From: an uncultured Methanobrevibacter sp.
GTDB lineage: Archaea > Methanobacteriota > Methanobacteria > Methanobacteriales > Methanobacteriaceae
Direction: 5' to 3'
Length of the DNA: 51,260 bases
NCBI GenBank assembly: GCA_900318035.1
Contig: ONJC01000021.1
Span: 1 to 51,260 of the forward strand
In this document: in pieces, positions 25,893-33,027 of the stretch
Layout: each line of letters starts with the position of its first letter
How positions within the stretch are numbered: the stretch's first letter is position 1
Made by a program: the position numbers and the translations under genes
Notes under the pieces: generated by a model
What the model saw: only the letters and a program-made list of their open reading frames with translations
What the model was told of the DNA's origin: nothing
Database searches by the model: none

Positions 25893-26900
25893 TTATCTAT
25901 TGCCATACATTTTTTCGTAATATTTTTGGTAATCGCCGCTTTTAATCTGGTTGGTCCACTCCTGATTGTCCAAATACCATTGGATTGTTTCTTTTATCCC
26001 CTTTTCGAAGGTATATTCCGGAGACCAGCCCAGGTCATTTTGAATTTTTGTTGAATCGATTGCATAGCGTCTGTCATGGCCTAGCCTATCAGTTACAAAT
26101 TCAATTAATGATTCGTCCTTATCCAATTCGTCCAGAATTAATTTGACAATCTCAATGTTTTGCTTTTCGTTGTTGCCACCAATATTATAAACTTCACCAA
26201 GTTTACCTTCATGCAGCACCAGATCAATGGCTCTGCAGTGGTCTAAAACATGCAGCCAGTCACGAACATTTTTTCCGTCACCATAAATCGGCAATTTCTT
26301 ATCTTCCAGGGTGTTTGAAATCATCAGAGGAATTAATTTTTCCGGAAATTGATATGGTCCATAATTATTTGAACAGCGTGTAATATTGATTGGCAGATTA
26401 AAAGTTTCACCATATGCCCTTGTAATTAAATCTCCACCAGCTTTTGAAGCGGAATATGGACTATTAGGTTGTAATGGAGTGGTTTCTCTAAAATAACCTT
26501 CAGCACCAAGAGTTCCATAAACCTCATCTGTTGATATCTGAATGTATTTTTCAACGCCGAACTCCTTGGCCGCATTTAAAAGAATCTGTGTTCCCAAAAC
26601 ATTTGATTTAATGAAGATTTCCGGATCTTCTATACTTCTGTCAACATGACTTTCAGCCGCAAAATTAATTACATAGTCACATTCCTTTACCAAATCATCA
26701 ACAATGGTTTTGTCCCTGATATCCCCTTTAACAAAGGAATAATTGTCCATGTCTTCAACATCTTTCAAGTTTTCAAGATTTCCGCAGTAGGTTAAAGCAT
26801 CAAGATTGACAATTTCATATTCTGAGTATTTGTTAACCATATACCTGACGAAATTGCTTCCGATAAACCCTGCCCCACCAGTAACAAGTATTTTGGTCAT
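25893..26900 (-). CDS. rfbB: dTDP-glucose 4,6-dehydratase
   Basis: Second step of dTDP-L-rhamnose synthesis: oxidation and dehydration of dTDP-glucose to the 4-keto-6-deoxy sugar with bound NAD+. 335 residues. The Rossmann motif TGGAGFIG (7-14), the active-site triad TDE (Thr124, Asp125, Glu126), and Tyr149 with Lys153 of the YxxxK motif are all present. NNYGPYQFPEKLIP and RDWLHVLDH are also typical. It is the last gene of rfbA-rfbC-rfbB, four bases after rfbC. Confidence 0.97.
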   Translation of the reverse strand: MTKILVTGGAGFIGSNFVRYMVNKYSEYEIVNLDALTYCGNLENLKDVEDMDNYSFVKGDIRDKTIVDDLVKECDYVINFAAESHVDRSIEDPEIFIKSNVLGTQILLNAAKEFGVEKYIQISTDEVYGTLGAEGYFRETTPLQPNSPYSASKAGGDLITRAYGETFNLPINITRCSNNYGPYQFPEKLIPLMISNTLEDKKLPIYGDGKNVRDWLHVLDHCRAIDLVLHEGKLGEVYNIGGNNEKQNIEIVKLILDELDKDESLIEFVTDRLGHDRRYAIDSTKIQNDLGWSPEYTFEKGIKETIQWYLDNQEWTNQIKSGDYQKYYEKMYGNR

Positions 26901-26904
26901 GGTA

Positions 26905-27465
26905 TCACTCGTATTTGATTTGAGATTCCTTCAGGGTTTTCCATTGCTTGTCCTTATCTGACAGAATAATCTCATCAATATCATCAATCGGCCAGTCAAT
27001 GGCAATATCCTCATCGTCCCACATTATGCCGCTTTCATCATCGCCATGATAAAATTCTGTGCATTTATATTGGAATTCGGCTTCATCTGACAAAACAACA
27101 AATCCGTGTGCAAACTTAGGCGGAATGAATAACTGCTTTTTGTTTTCTTCGGATAAGATTGCTCCGGCCCATTTTCCATAAGTAGGAGAATCCGCCCTCA
27201 AATCAACTCCAACATCAAACACTTCCCCTCTAATGACACGTACGAGTTTGCCCTGAGGATAATTGACCTGTAAATGCAATCCTCTTAAAACGCCTTTTGA
27301 TGATTTGGACTGGTTATCCTGAACGAAAGTTAAATCATGACCTGCTTGCTTAAAATCATTTTCATTGTAGGATTCCATGAAGTATCCCCTGTTGTCCTCA
27401 AAGACTGTAGGTTCAACAATGAACATCCCTTCAATATCTAAATCAGTAAATTTAAATTTTCCCAT
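26905..27465 (-). CDS. rfbC: dTDP-4-dehydrorhamnose 3,5-epimerase
   Basis: Third step of dTDP-L-rhamnose synthesis: double epimerisation of the keto sugar. 186 residues, the usual size for this cupin enzyme. Motifs include PTVFEDNRGYFMES near the N-terminus, catalytic His64 in RGLHLQ, KLVRVIRGEVFDVGVDLR, and PPKFAHGFVVLSD (second conserved His). It lies between rfbA (four bases away) and rfbB (four bases away), so the three are co-transcribed. Confidence 0.97.
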   Translation of the reverse strand: MGKFKFTDLDIEGMFIVEPTVFEDNRGYFMESYNENDFKQAGHDLTFVQDNQSKSSKGVLRGLHLQVNYPQGKLVRVIRGEVFDVGVDLRADSPTYGKWAGAILSEENKKQLFIPPKFAHGFVVLSDEAEFQYKCTEFYHGDDESGIMWDDEDIAIDWPIDDIDEIILSDKDKQWKTLKESQIKYE

Positions 27466-27469
27466 AAAA

Positions 27470-28336
27470 TCACTTTTTAACTAAATTAAATAAGTATTGC
27501 CCATAATCAGTTTTTTTAAGTTCATTGGCTGTTTTTAACAATTCTTCATCGTTAATGTAACCTTTAAGATAAGCTATTTCCTCAAGACATGCGATGTATA
27601 ATCCTTGTCTTTTTTGAATAGTTTCTATAAAGTTTGAAGCTTCCAAAAGCCCCTCATGAGTACCTGTATCAAGCCAAGCCATACCTCTTCCCAGAAGTTC
27701 GACCTTAAGCTTTCCACGCTTTAGATACTCTTCATTGACTGATGTAATTTCAACTTCCCCTCTGTCTGAAGGTTTTACGTTTTTAGCTATTTCTATTACA
27801 TCATTATCATAAAAATAAAGACCAGGTACAATATAGTTTGACTTAGGCTTTTCCGGTTTTTCCTCAATTGACAAAACGTTCCAGTCATTGTCAAACTCAA
27901 CAACACCAAAGGCTTCCGGATTGTTGGTGTAGTATCCGAATATTACAGCACCTTCTTTCAGGTTTTTTGCCCTTTCAAGAATTTCTGTAAACCTGTGACC
28001 GTGGAAGATATTGTCTCCCAAAATCAAAGCAACATTATCATCGCCAATGAACTTTTCCCCAATGATGAATGCTTCCGCAAGCCCATTCGGATTTTCCTGA
28101 ATTTCATATGAAAATTCAACGCCGAAACTGCTGCCGTCGCCAAGTAAATCTTTATACATCGGCAAGTCACGGGGAGTGGATATAATTAAAATTTCACGAA
28201 TTCCTGCAAGCATCAATACAGATATGGGATAATAAATCATTGGCTTATCATATAAGGGTAATAATTGCTTGGAAACTGCTTTGGTAATCGGATAAAGACG
28301 AGTTCCGGAACCTCCTGCAAGTACTATACCTTTCAT
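27470..28336 (-). CDS. rfbA: Glucose-1-phosphate thymidylyltransferase
   Basis: First step of dTDP-L-rhamnose synthesis: dTTP plus glucose-1-phosphate to dTDP-glucose. About 288 residues from ATG 28336; a GTG three codons upstream is also open, but GTGAT then serves as the ribosome binding site for the ATG. The signature [42 protein letters not shown] and [15 protein letters not shown] match RmlA. A TATA-like element near 28370-28382 would give a short leader. It heads the rfbACB operon. Confidence 0.97.
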   Translation of the reverse strand: MKGIVLAGGSGTRLYPITKAVSKQLLPLYDKPMIYYPISVLMLAGIREILIISTPRDLPMYKDLLGDGSSFGVEFSYEIQENPNGLAEAFIIGEKFIGDDNVALILGDNIFHGHRFTEILERAKNLKEGAVIFGYYTNNPEAFGVVEFDNDWNVLSIEEKPEKPKSNYIVPGLYFYDNDVIEIAKNVKPSDRGEVEITSVNEEYLKRGKLKVELLGRGMAWLDTGTHEGLLEASNFIETIQKRQGLYIACLEEIAYLKGYINDEELLKTANELKKTDYGQYLFNLVKK

Positions 28337-28534
28337 AACAATCACTAAAAAATAAATTTATTTTTAATGATTAATATAATGTTTTGTTTAGGATGTGAAT
28401 TTTTACAAATATTTTTCAGGCTGAAAAAAAGAAATAATTCTGATAGATTTGCAGATTGATGTATGAGCCCCGATTTTAGGACTATTGCAAGTATAATGTA
28501 ACTCCTTTACTCATCATTACATATGTTTTAACAT

Positions 28535-28557
28535 GAACATGTTGATTAGACATGTTC
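28535..28557. promoter_or_regulatory. Inverted repeat GAACATGT-N7-ACATGTTC, possible second operator
   Basis: Both 8-bp arms match perfectly around the 7-bp spacer TGATTAG. A related word, ACATATGTT, lies just upstream (28520-28528). The site is about 150 bp upstream of the rfbA promoter and about 190 bp upstream of the first TetR gene. It differs from the AGAACG operator, so it may serve another regulator, for example the second TetR. Binding is inference. Confidence 0.45.
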
Positions 28558-28654
28558 AATATTTTAATAATGACCGTTTCTTTTTGTTGTTTTATAAAGA
28601 TTTTGTTGTTAATGAATGAAAAAAATGAATTTAAATACAATTTTCCAATATAGC

Positions 28655-28705
28655 CAAACATTCGTTCCCTAAATCAAATTTTCAACATAACAGAACGTTC
28701 GTTCT
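28655..28705. promoter_or_regulatory. TetR autoregulatory operators: exact copy at 28692-28705, degenerate copy at 28655-28668
   Basis: 28692-28705 is AGAACGTTCGTTCT, identical to the adhesin operator at 15350-15363. It lies 41 bp before the TetR ATG, against 40 bp at the adhesin. 28655-28668 (CAAACATTCGTTCC) matches 10 of 14 positions, with centres 37 bp apart. TetR proteins usually bind such palindromes in their own promoters, so autoregulation is likely. Confidence 0.7.
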
Positions 28706-28746
28706 CTACATTATTTAATAACAATGAAACATAAATATCTAAATGT

Positions 28747-29355
28747 ATGGACACTAAGGAATTAATTTTAGAAAAGACTTTAAAATTAATGATTGAAAAG
28801 CAAAACTCCATCGTTTCAATAAGAGAAATCAGCGATGCCACTGGAATTGCTACCGGTGGAATATACTATTATTTTTCAAGCAAAAAACAGATATGTGATG
28901 AGATTACTGAAAGATACCTTATGAACTATGCCAAATTCGATATGGACAAACTCACTCAGATAAAGGGGAATGCAAAAGAAAAAATCCACGATGTCATGGC
29001 TGAAATTTTTAAGCAAAAGCAAACAGGAATAAAGATTGAAACTATTGAATATGAAATAGACTACAGAAATATAGTGAATGTTTTGACACCAAACGTATTT
29101 AGTTATGAAAATTCCATGGAGTTTTACCAAGGTGTCCTAAGAAAATTAAAAGACTTTTTTGCAGAAATTGTTGAGGAAGGTCAAAAAAACAGCGAGATTC
29201 GGCAAGACTTATCAACCGAAGACATTGTAGAGTCATTAATTATCATGTATCTGGGAATTCAATATAAATGGGAAGTATATTTGATTGATGATATGATTTC
29301 AGCCTTTGAAGATAATTTCGATTTGGAATGGGAAAAGATAAAATTCAGAGAATAA
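28747..29355 (+). CDS. TetR/AcrR-family transcriptional regulator
   Basis: 202 residues. The N-terminal helix-turn-helix domain reads SIREISDATGIATGGIYYYFSSKKQI (about 22-47, shown here only as its core ISDATGIATGGIYYYF). A helical ligand-binding domain follows, ending with FFAEIVEEGQKNSEIR and IVESLIIMYLGIQ. Bacterial and archaeal TetR proteins are mostly repressors released by a small ligand. No ribosome binding site precedes the ATG, and a TATA-like element about 30 bp upstream suggests a leaderless mRNA. An operator lies 41 bp upstream and is repeated at the giant adhesin promoter, so adhesin control is the best inference. It is followed after 20 bp by a paralogue. Confidence 0.9.
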   Translation: MDTKELILEKTLKLMIEKQNSIVSIREISDATGIATGGIYYYFSSKKQICDEITERYLMNYAKFDMDKLTQIKGNAKEKIHDVMAEIFKQKQTGIKIETIEYEIDYRNIVNVLTPNVFSYENSMEFYQGVLRKLKDFFAEIVEEGQKNSEIRQDLSTEDIVESLIIMYLGIQYKWEVYLIDDMISAFEDNFDLEWEKIKFRE

Positions 29356-29375
29356 TTAAATTAACATGTGGTTAG

Positions 29376-29978
29376 ATGAACACTAAAGACTTGATTCTTG
29401 AAAAAACACTGAAATTAATATTGGATAAGGGCACAATTGATATTTCAATCAGTGAAATTCGAAATTCAACAAAATTGACGACCGGAGGCATATATTATCA
29501 TTTTTCAGATAAAAGCGACATATTTGAAGCGATTTTGCAAAAGTATATGGTGGATTACATTAAAATCGATTTTGATAAAATCATACTTGAGGGCTCTTCA
29601 AGGGAGAAAATCCATGACACATTGCTTTATATTTTACATCACTTCATAAACGGTGTGGAAATCAAAAGCATCAATGAAAAAATCAATTATAGAAGTGTAA
29701 TGTATCTTTTAACCGCAACAGGCTATGCCGAAGATAAGGTTACCAGTATAATTTCACAAACTGGAAAAGATATTGAAATATTTTTGGCCGGCCTTGTCGA
29801 AGAAGGCAAAAGGCAAAATGAAATCAGGAAAGACTTCTCAACTAAAAACATTGTCGAATCATTGTTTATAATGTATATGGGAATTCAATATTTTTGGCTT
29901 ACTTTCGCAAATGACAATATTGATTTAACTTTTGAGAAAAACTTTGATATAACCTGGCAAGCCATCGAATGCCAATGA
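29376..29978 (+). CDS. TetR/AcrR-family transcriptional regulator, paralogue of the preceding gene
   Basis: 200 residues, similar to its upstream neighbour along the whole length: MNTKDLILEKTLKLI against MDTKELILEKTLKLM; LTTGGIYYHFSDKSDIF in the DNA-binding domain; GLVEEGKRQNEIRKDFSTKNIVESLFIMYMGIQ near the C-terminus. The recognition helix differs (RNSTKLTTGG against SDATGIATGG), so the two may read different operators or form a heterodimer. It is 20 bp downstream and probably co-transcribed, with a weak site GTGGTTAG before the ATG. A tandem duplication is likely. Confidence 0.9.
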   Translation: MNTKDLILEKTLKLILDKGTIDISISEIRNSTKLTTGGIYYHFSDKSDIFEAILQKYMVDYIKIDFDKIILEGSSREKIHDTLLYILHHFINGVEIKSINEKINYRSVMYLLTATGYAEDKVTSIISQTGKDIEIFLAGLVEEGKRQNEIRKDFSTKNIVESLFIMYMGIQYFWLTFANDNIDLTFEKNFDITWQAIECQ

Positions 29979-30087
29979 ATACTATATAAAAAGTTTTGTG
30001 GCGAAAAATAACATCTAAATTTTAGTGAAATGCCTGAAAAATTCTTCAATGGAGTAATATTTACAATTCAGTCTTTTCTATAATGTT

Positions 30088-30118
30088 AAAAAAAAAGAGA
30101 ATTTCCCGGTTAAGGGAA
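30088..30118 (-). terminator. Hairpin plus T-tract after the barstar-like gene
   Basis: On the minus strand TTCCC and GGGAA (30103-30118) form a 5-bp stem with a 6-base loop that contains the stop codon. After ATTCTC comes a nine-base T-run (30088-30096). This is a likely terminator of the rfbD-barnase-barstar operon. Confidence 0.6.
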
Positions 30119-30340
30119 CATTTTTAATTTTAAAAAATCATTTTCACAAGCTGCATCTTTAAACGTGTCAATAATATCCTTATCAACAAAACTGGCATTG
30201 ACCAATTCGATTTCGCAGCTGATTTCAGTTAGACAATCATATAATGCATCCAGGTTTTTGCCGTAATAATCGGGAAAATTCAGTGCTTCGGCCAAATAGT
30301 CATGCCCATTTTCATTTATTAATTTGCCGTCCAGTTGCAT
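30110..30340 (-). CDS. Barstar-family ribonuclease inhibitor
   Basis: 76 residues, with no signal peptide, so cytoplasmic. FPDYYGKNLDALYDCLTE (22-39) closely matches the barnase-binding helix of Bacillus barstar. Tyr25, Asp31 and Asp35 stand for barstar Tyr29, Asp35 and Asp39. Trp38 is replaced by Tyr34. Barstar plugs the active site of barnase and protects the producer before the enzyme is exported. The ATG lies one base after the stop of the barnase-like gene and its ribosome binding site (GAGGT) is inside that gene, so the two are translationally coupled. A longer open frame up to 30454 overlaps the ribonuclease and is not the real start. Confidence 0.9.
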   Translation of the reverse strand: MQLDGKLINENGHDYLAEALNFPDYYGKNLDALYDCLTEISCEIELVNASFVDKDIIDTFKDAACENDFLKLKMFP

Positions 30341-30341
30341 T

Positions 30342-30791
30342 TTAAACCTCTTTAAATGTGCTGTAGTGGTCTGCTGTATAATAAACCTTAAAGTCTCCGG
30401 TATTGTAGACAATCCTTTCAGCTCCGCGTGCTGTTCCATTGGCGTTAATGTCACATTCTATGTATTTTGAATTGCTGTCGGGAAGCACGTGCTGTCTGTT
30501 GGTGAATGTGTCCCCGCCTATGCTTTTTCCGGGAGCATAACTTTTAAGCGGTCCGCCGTGCCAGCCCAAATCCTGTGCTTCCTTTTTGGTTATGTAATTG
30601 CTTGGAAGCTTATGATACTGTTTGATATAAGCTGCAACTTCATTTACTGTACAGTACTGGCCGTTTTCATCAACACTGCCGGAAGATGAGTCATCGCCAA
30701 ACTTTAAAAAATCGAAAAAACCTGCACTTACAGATGCCATTGTAAATAATGCAATGACAAGTGCAAGGATAAACACTAGCTTTTTATTCAT
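30342..30791 (-). CDS. Secreted barnase-type guanyl-preferring ribonuclease
   Basis: 149 residues. An N-terminal signal peptide (MNKKLVFILALVIALF, likely cleavage after SVSA, residue 23) and a short Ser/Asp-rich linker precede a barnase domain (about 48-149). It aligns with Bacillus barnase through YHKLPSNYITKKEAQDLGW, APGKSIGGDTFTNR and DHYSTF. All six catalytic residues are there: Lys69, Arg99, Glu112, Arg122, Arg126 and His142 (barnase Lys27, Arg59, Glu73, Arg83, Arg87, His102). It should be an active extracellular endoribonuclease. The start overlaps the rfbD stop (ATGA), and the barstar-like inhibitor follows by one base. The base composition looks richer in G+C than the flanks, and the family is mainly bacterial, so transfer from a Bacillota-like source is likely. 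Confidence 0.93.
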   Translation of the reverse strand: MNKKLVFILALVIALFTMASVSAGFFDFLKFGDDSSSGSVDENGQYCTVNEVAAYIKQYHKLPSNYITKKEAQDLGWHGGPLKSYAPGKSIGGDTFTNRQHVLPDSNSKYIECDINANGTARGAERIVYNTGDFKVYYTADHYSTFKEV

Positions 30792-31627
30792 TTAATCAAC
30801 TCAATATATTCACTTATAGCTTCTTTATAATCTCTTAATGGTTCAAATCCATTTTCAATCCATTTTTTATTCATCAGTACTGAATAGCTTGGTCTTGGAG
30901 CCGGCCTTGAAAATTCGGATGCTGTAACCGGAACCACATTAACGTCACGACCTGCAATTTCAAATATATACCTTGCAAACTCACACCAGGAGCAGCTTCC
31001 TGAATTTGTCAGATGGTAAATTCCATAAAAATCAGTTTCTATTAATTCAGAAATTCCATAGGCCAGATCAGGAGTGTATGTTGGAGTGCCGACCTCATCA
31101 TAAACGACTGTTATTTCAGGATGATTTTCAGCCAGCTCAAGCATTGTTTTTGGGAAATTTTTACCGTTGATGCCGTATAGCCATGCTGTACGCACAATAA
31201 AGTATTTGTCCAAAATTTCCTCAATGGCCTGCTCGCCCATAAGTTTGCTTTTGCCGTAAACGCTTATAGGGCCGATTTCCCCATCTTCAGGAATAGGATC
31301 TCTTGCGGTTCCGTCAAATACATAATCAGTACTTACATGAACCAGAGGACAGTCGATTTGCCTGCATGCAAGGGCCAGGTTTTTAACGCCCTGCCCGTTT
31401 ACGGCATACGCCAAGTCCTGATTGGTTTCACATCCGTCAACATCGGTATATGCTGCAGAATTTATAACAATGTCAGGATTGTTTTCCTTTATAATTTCCA
31501 TTGTTTTATCTTTATCCGTTATATCTAATGTTTTGGATGTGGTTAAGATTAATTCGTGCTTGTCCTTTAAAACATTTTCCAAATCATGGCCCAACATTCC
31601 GTTGGACCCGGTAATTAAAATTTTCAT
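30788..31627 (-). CDS. rfbD: dTDP-4-dehydrorhamnose reductase
   Basis: Last step of dTDP-L-rhamnose synthesis: NAD(P)H-dependent reduction of the 4-keto sugar. 279 residues. Rossmann motif ITGSNGMLG (5-13), STDYVFDG (99-106), and Tyr124 with Lys128 of YGKSK. Also typical are RTAWLYGINGKNF and YHLTNSGSCSWCEFA. It is separated from rfbABC by the two TetR genes and by the ribonuclease pair, which follows it in the same operon with a 4-bp ATGA overlap. GGGAT precedes the ATG. It is divergent from wecC across 72 bp that include an 18-bp AT palindrome (31669-31686). Confidence 0.96.
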   Translation of the reverse strand: MKILITGSNGMLGHDLENVLKDKHELILTTSKTLDITDKDKTMEIIKENNPDIVINSAAYTDVDGCETNQDLAYAVNGQGVKNLALACRQIDCPLVHVSTDYVFDGTARDPIPEDGEIGPISVYGKSKLMGEQAIEEILDKYFIVRTAWLYGINGKNFPKTMLELAENHPEITVVYDEVGTPTYTPDLAYGISELIETDFYGIYHLTNSGSCSWCEFARYIFEIAGRDVNVVPVTASEFSRPAPRPSYSVLMNKKWIENGFEPLRDYKEAISEYIELIK

Positions 31628-31699
31628 GATAATCCCTTAAAACTTTAATATATAGTTAGATATATATTATTTTAAATATTTAAAATAGGAGTTAATATT

Positions 31700-32938
31700 A
31701 TGAAAGTATGTATTATGGGTCAAGGTTATATCGGACTTCCAACCGCCGCTCTTTTTTCAAGAAGCCATTGTGAAGTAGTTGGAGTTGACATTAACGAAGA
31801 GATTATTGGCAATCTGAATAAGGGAATTATCCACATTGAAGAGCCGGGGATAGCTGACATTATCAAAAAATCCGTGAAAAATAATACATATAAAGCCTCA
31901 TTAACTCCCGAAAAAGCAGATGCTTTCATTATTACAGTGCCTACTCCATACATCATTGAAAACTACAGCTGCGACTTGAGCTATGTCATTACAGCATGTG
32001 AAACAATAATACCTTATCTGGAAAAGGGAAATACTGTCATTATCGAATCAACAATAGCTCCAATGTCAACTGATGAGACAATCAAGCCTATTTTTGAAAA
32101 GGCCGGTTTTACCATCGGAAAAGATTTATATCTTGCACACTGTCCTGAACGAGTTCTTCCGGGCAGGATTTTAGAGGAACTGGTTCACAATGACAGAATC
32201 ATCGGCGGAGTTACACCGGATTGCTCAGTCAAGGCAAGTGAAGTATATGGACAGTTTGTTGAAGGAAATTTGATGCTTACAGAAGCAAAGACTGCTGAAC
32301 TATCAAAATGTATGGAAAATACTTTCAGGGATGTCAATATTGCGCTTGCAAATGAGCTGACAAAAATATGTGCTGAAATTGGCGTGAATGCACTTGATGT
32401 AATAAAAATGGCAAACAAACATCCAAGAGTAAACCTTCATTCCCCTGGACCTGGTGTTGGAGGCCATTGTCTTGCGATTGACCCATACTTCATTTATGCA
32501 AAGGCGCCTGAAACCGCCAAAATAATTAAGCTTGCCCGTGATACAAACAATTCCATGCCTGAATTCGTGTGCAAATACGTGAGAAAAATAATTTCAACCG
32601 GAAAAATTGCCGTTTTAGGCATTTCCTATAAAGGAAATACAGGTGATGACAGGGAAAGTCCCGCTTATGAAATAATAGCCGAACTGGAAAGTGACGGCTA
32701 TGAAATTGCCATACATGACCCTCACATAAAGAGGGATGATCTTGTAAGTTTAGCTGATGCGATTGACGGTGCGGATTTGATTCTTATTTTATGTGACCAT
32801 AATGAGTTCAAACATCCGGATTATGAATTAATTAGTAAAAAAATGAAAAAACCAGTAATATTTGATACAAAAGACATAATTCATAGAGTTCCGGATGACG
32901 TTACCCTCTATAATTACGGCAATCTGTATACCATCTAA
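31700..32938 (+). CDS. wecC: UDP-N-acetyl-D-mannosamine dehydrogenase-like nucleotide-sugar dehydrogenase
   Basis: Four-electron oxidation of a UDP-sugar (in the WecC branch, UDP-ManNAc to UDP-ManNAcA) with NAD+. 412 residues. The NAD motif GQGYIGLPTA (7-16), IIESTIAPMST, HCPERVLPGRILEEL, and the catalytic Cys257 in GPGVGGHCLAIDPYF place it in the UDPGDH/WecC family. The Cys-loop form is that of ManNAc dehydrogenases rather than UDP-glucose dehydrogenases. Archaeal homologues feed surface glycans and protein glycosylation. GGAG lies nine bases before the ATG. The exact sugar is not certain. Confidence 0.9.
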   Translation: MKVCIMGQGYIGLPTAALFSRSHCEVVGVDINEEIIGNLNKGIIHIEEPGIADIIKKSVKNNTYKASLTPEKADAFIITVPTPYIIENYSCDLSYVITACETIIPYLEKGNTVIIESTIAPMSTDETIKPIFEKAGFTIGKDLYLAHCPERVLPGRILEELVHNDRIIGGVTPDCSVKASEVYGQFVEGNLMLTEAKTAELSKCMENTFRDVNIALANELTKICAEIGVNALDVIKMANKHPRVNLHSPGPGVGGHCLAIDPYFIYAKAPETAKIIKLARDTNNSMPEFVCKYVRKIISTGKIAVLGISYKGNTGDDRESPAYEIIAELESDGYEIAIHDPHIKRDDLVSLADAIDGADLILILCDHNEFKHPDYELISKKMKKPVIFDTKDIIHRVPDDVTLYNYGNLYTI

Positions 32939-32992
32939 ATTCAATATTTGACCGAAATTAGATTCAAAAATTTTTGTCAAAAACTGTATTTT

Positions 32993-33027
32993 AAAAAAAA
33001 TAATGGGTTAGAGATTATATCTCTAAC
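32993..33027 (-). terminator. Hairpin plus T-tract after the peptidase adhesin
   Basis: A perfect 9-bp stem GTTAGAGAT / ATCTCTAAC with a 3-base loop (33007-33027) contains the stop codon. An eight-base T-run follows on the minus strand (32993-33000). It is a strong intrinsic-terminator shape, and the stem could also act on convergent wecC transcripts. Confidence 0.65.

Larger units (their letters stand above)
28346..28746. promoter_or_regulatory. 401-bp divergent control region between rfbA and the first TetR gene
   Basis: This gene-free stretch holds, from left to right: the rfbA TATA element (about 28370-28382, minus); a long unremarkable AT-rich part; an inverted repeat (28535-28557); a degenerate operator (28655-28668); the exact operator (28692-28705); and a TATA-like TTATTTAATAA (about 28711-28721, plus) placed for a leaderless TetR mRNA. 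No open frame of note is seen. Confidence 0.55.

Noticed and set aside
30341..30454. N-terminal extension of the barstar-like protein to 30454
   Set aside because: It lies wholly inside the ribonuclease gene in another frame. Barstar homology starts at MQLDGK, and the ribosome binding site GAGGT fits ATG 30340.
31669..31686. 18-bp palindrome ATTTTAAAT/ATTTAAAAT between rfbD and wecC
   Set aside because: It consists only of A and T and overlaps TATA-like promoter sequence of both genes. No evidence separates it from ordinary promoter composition.
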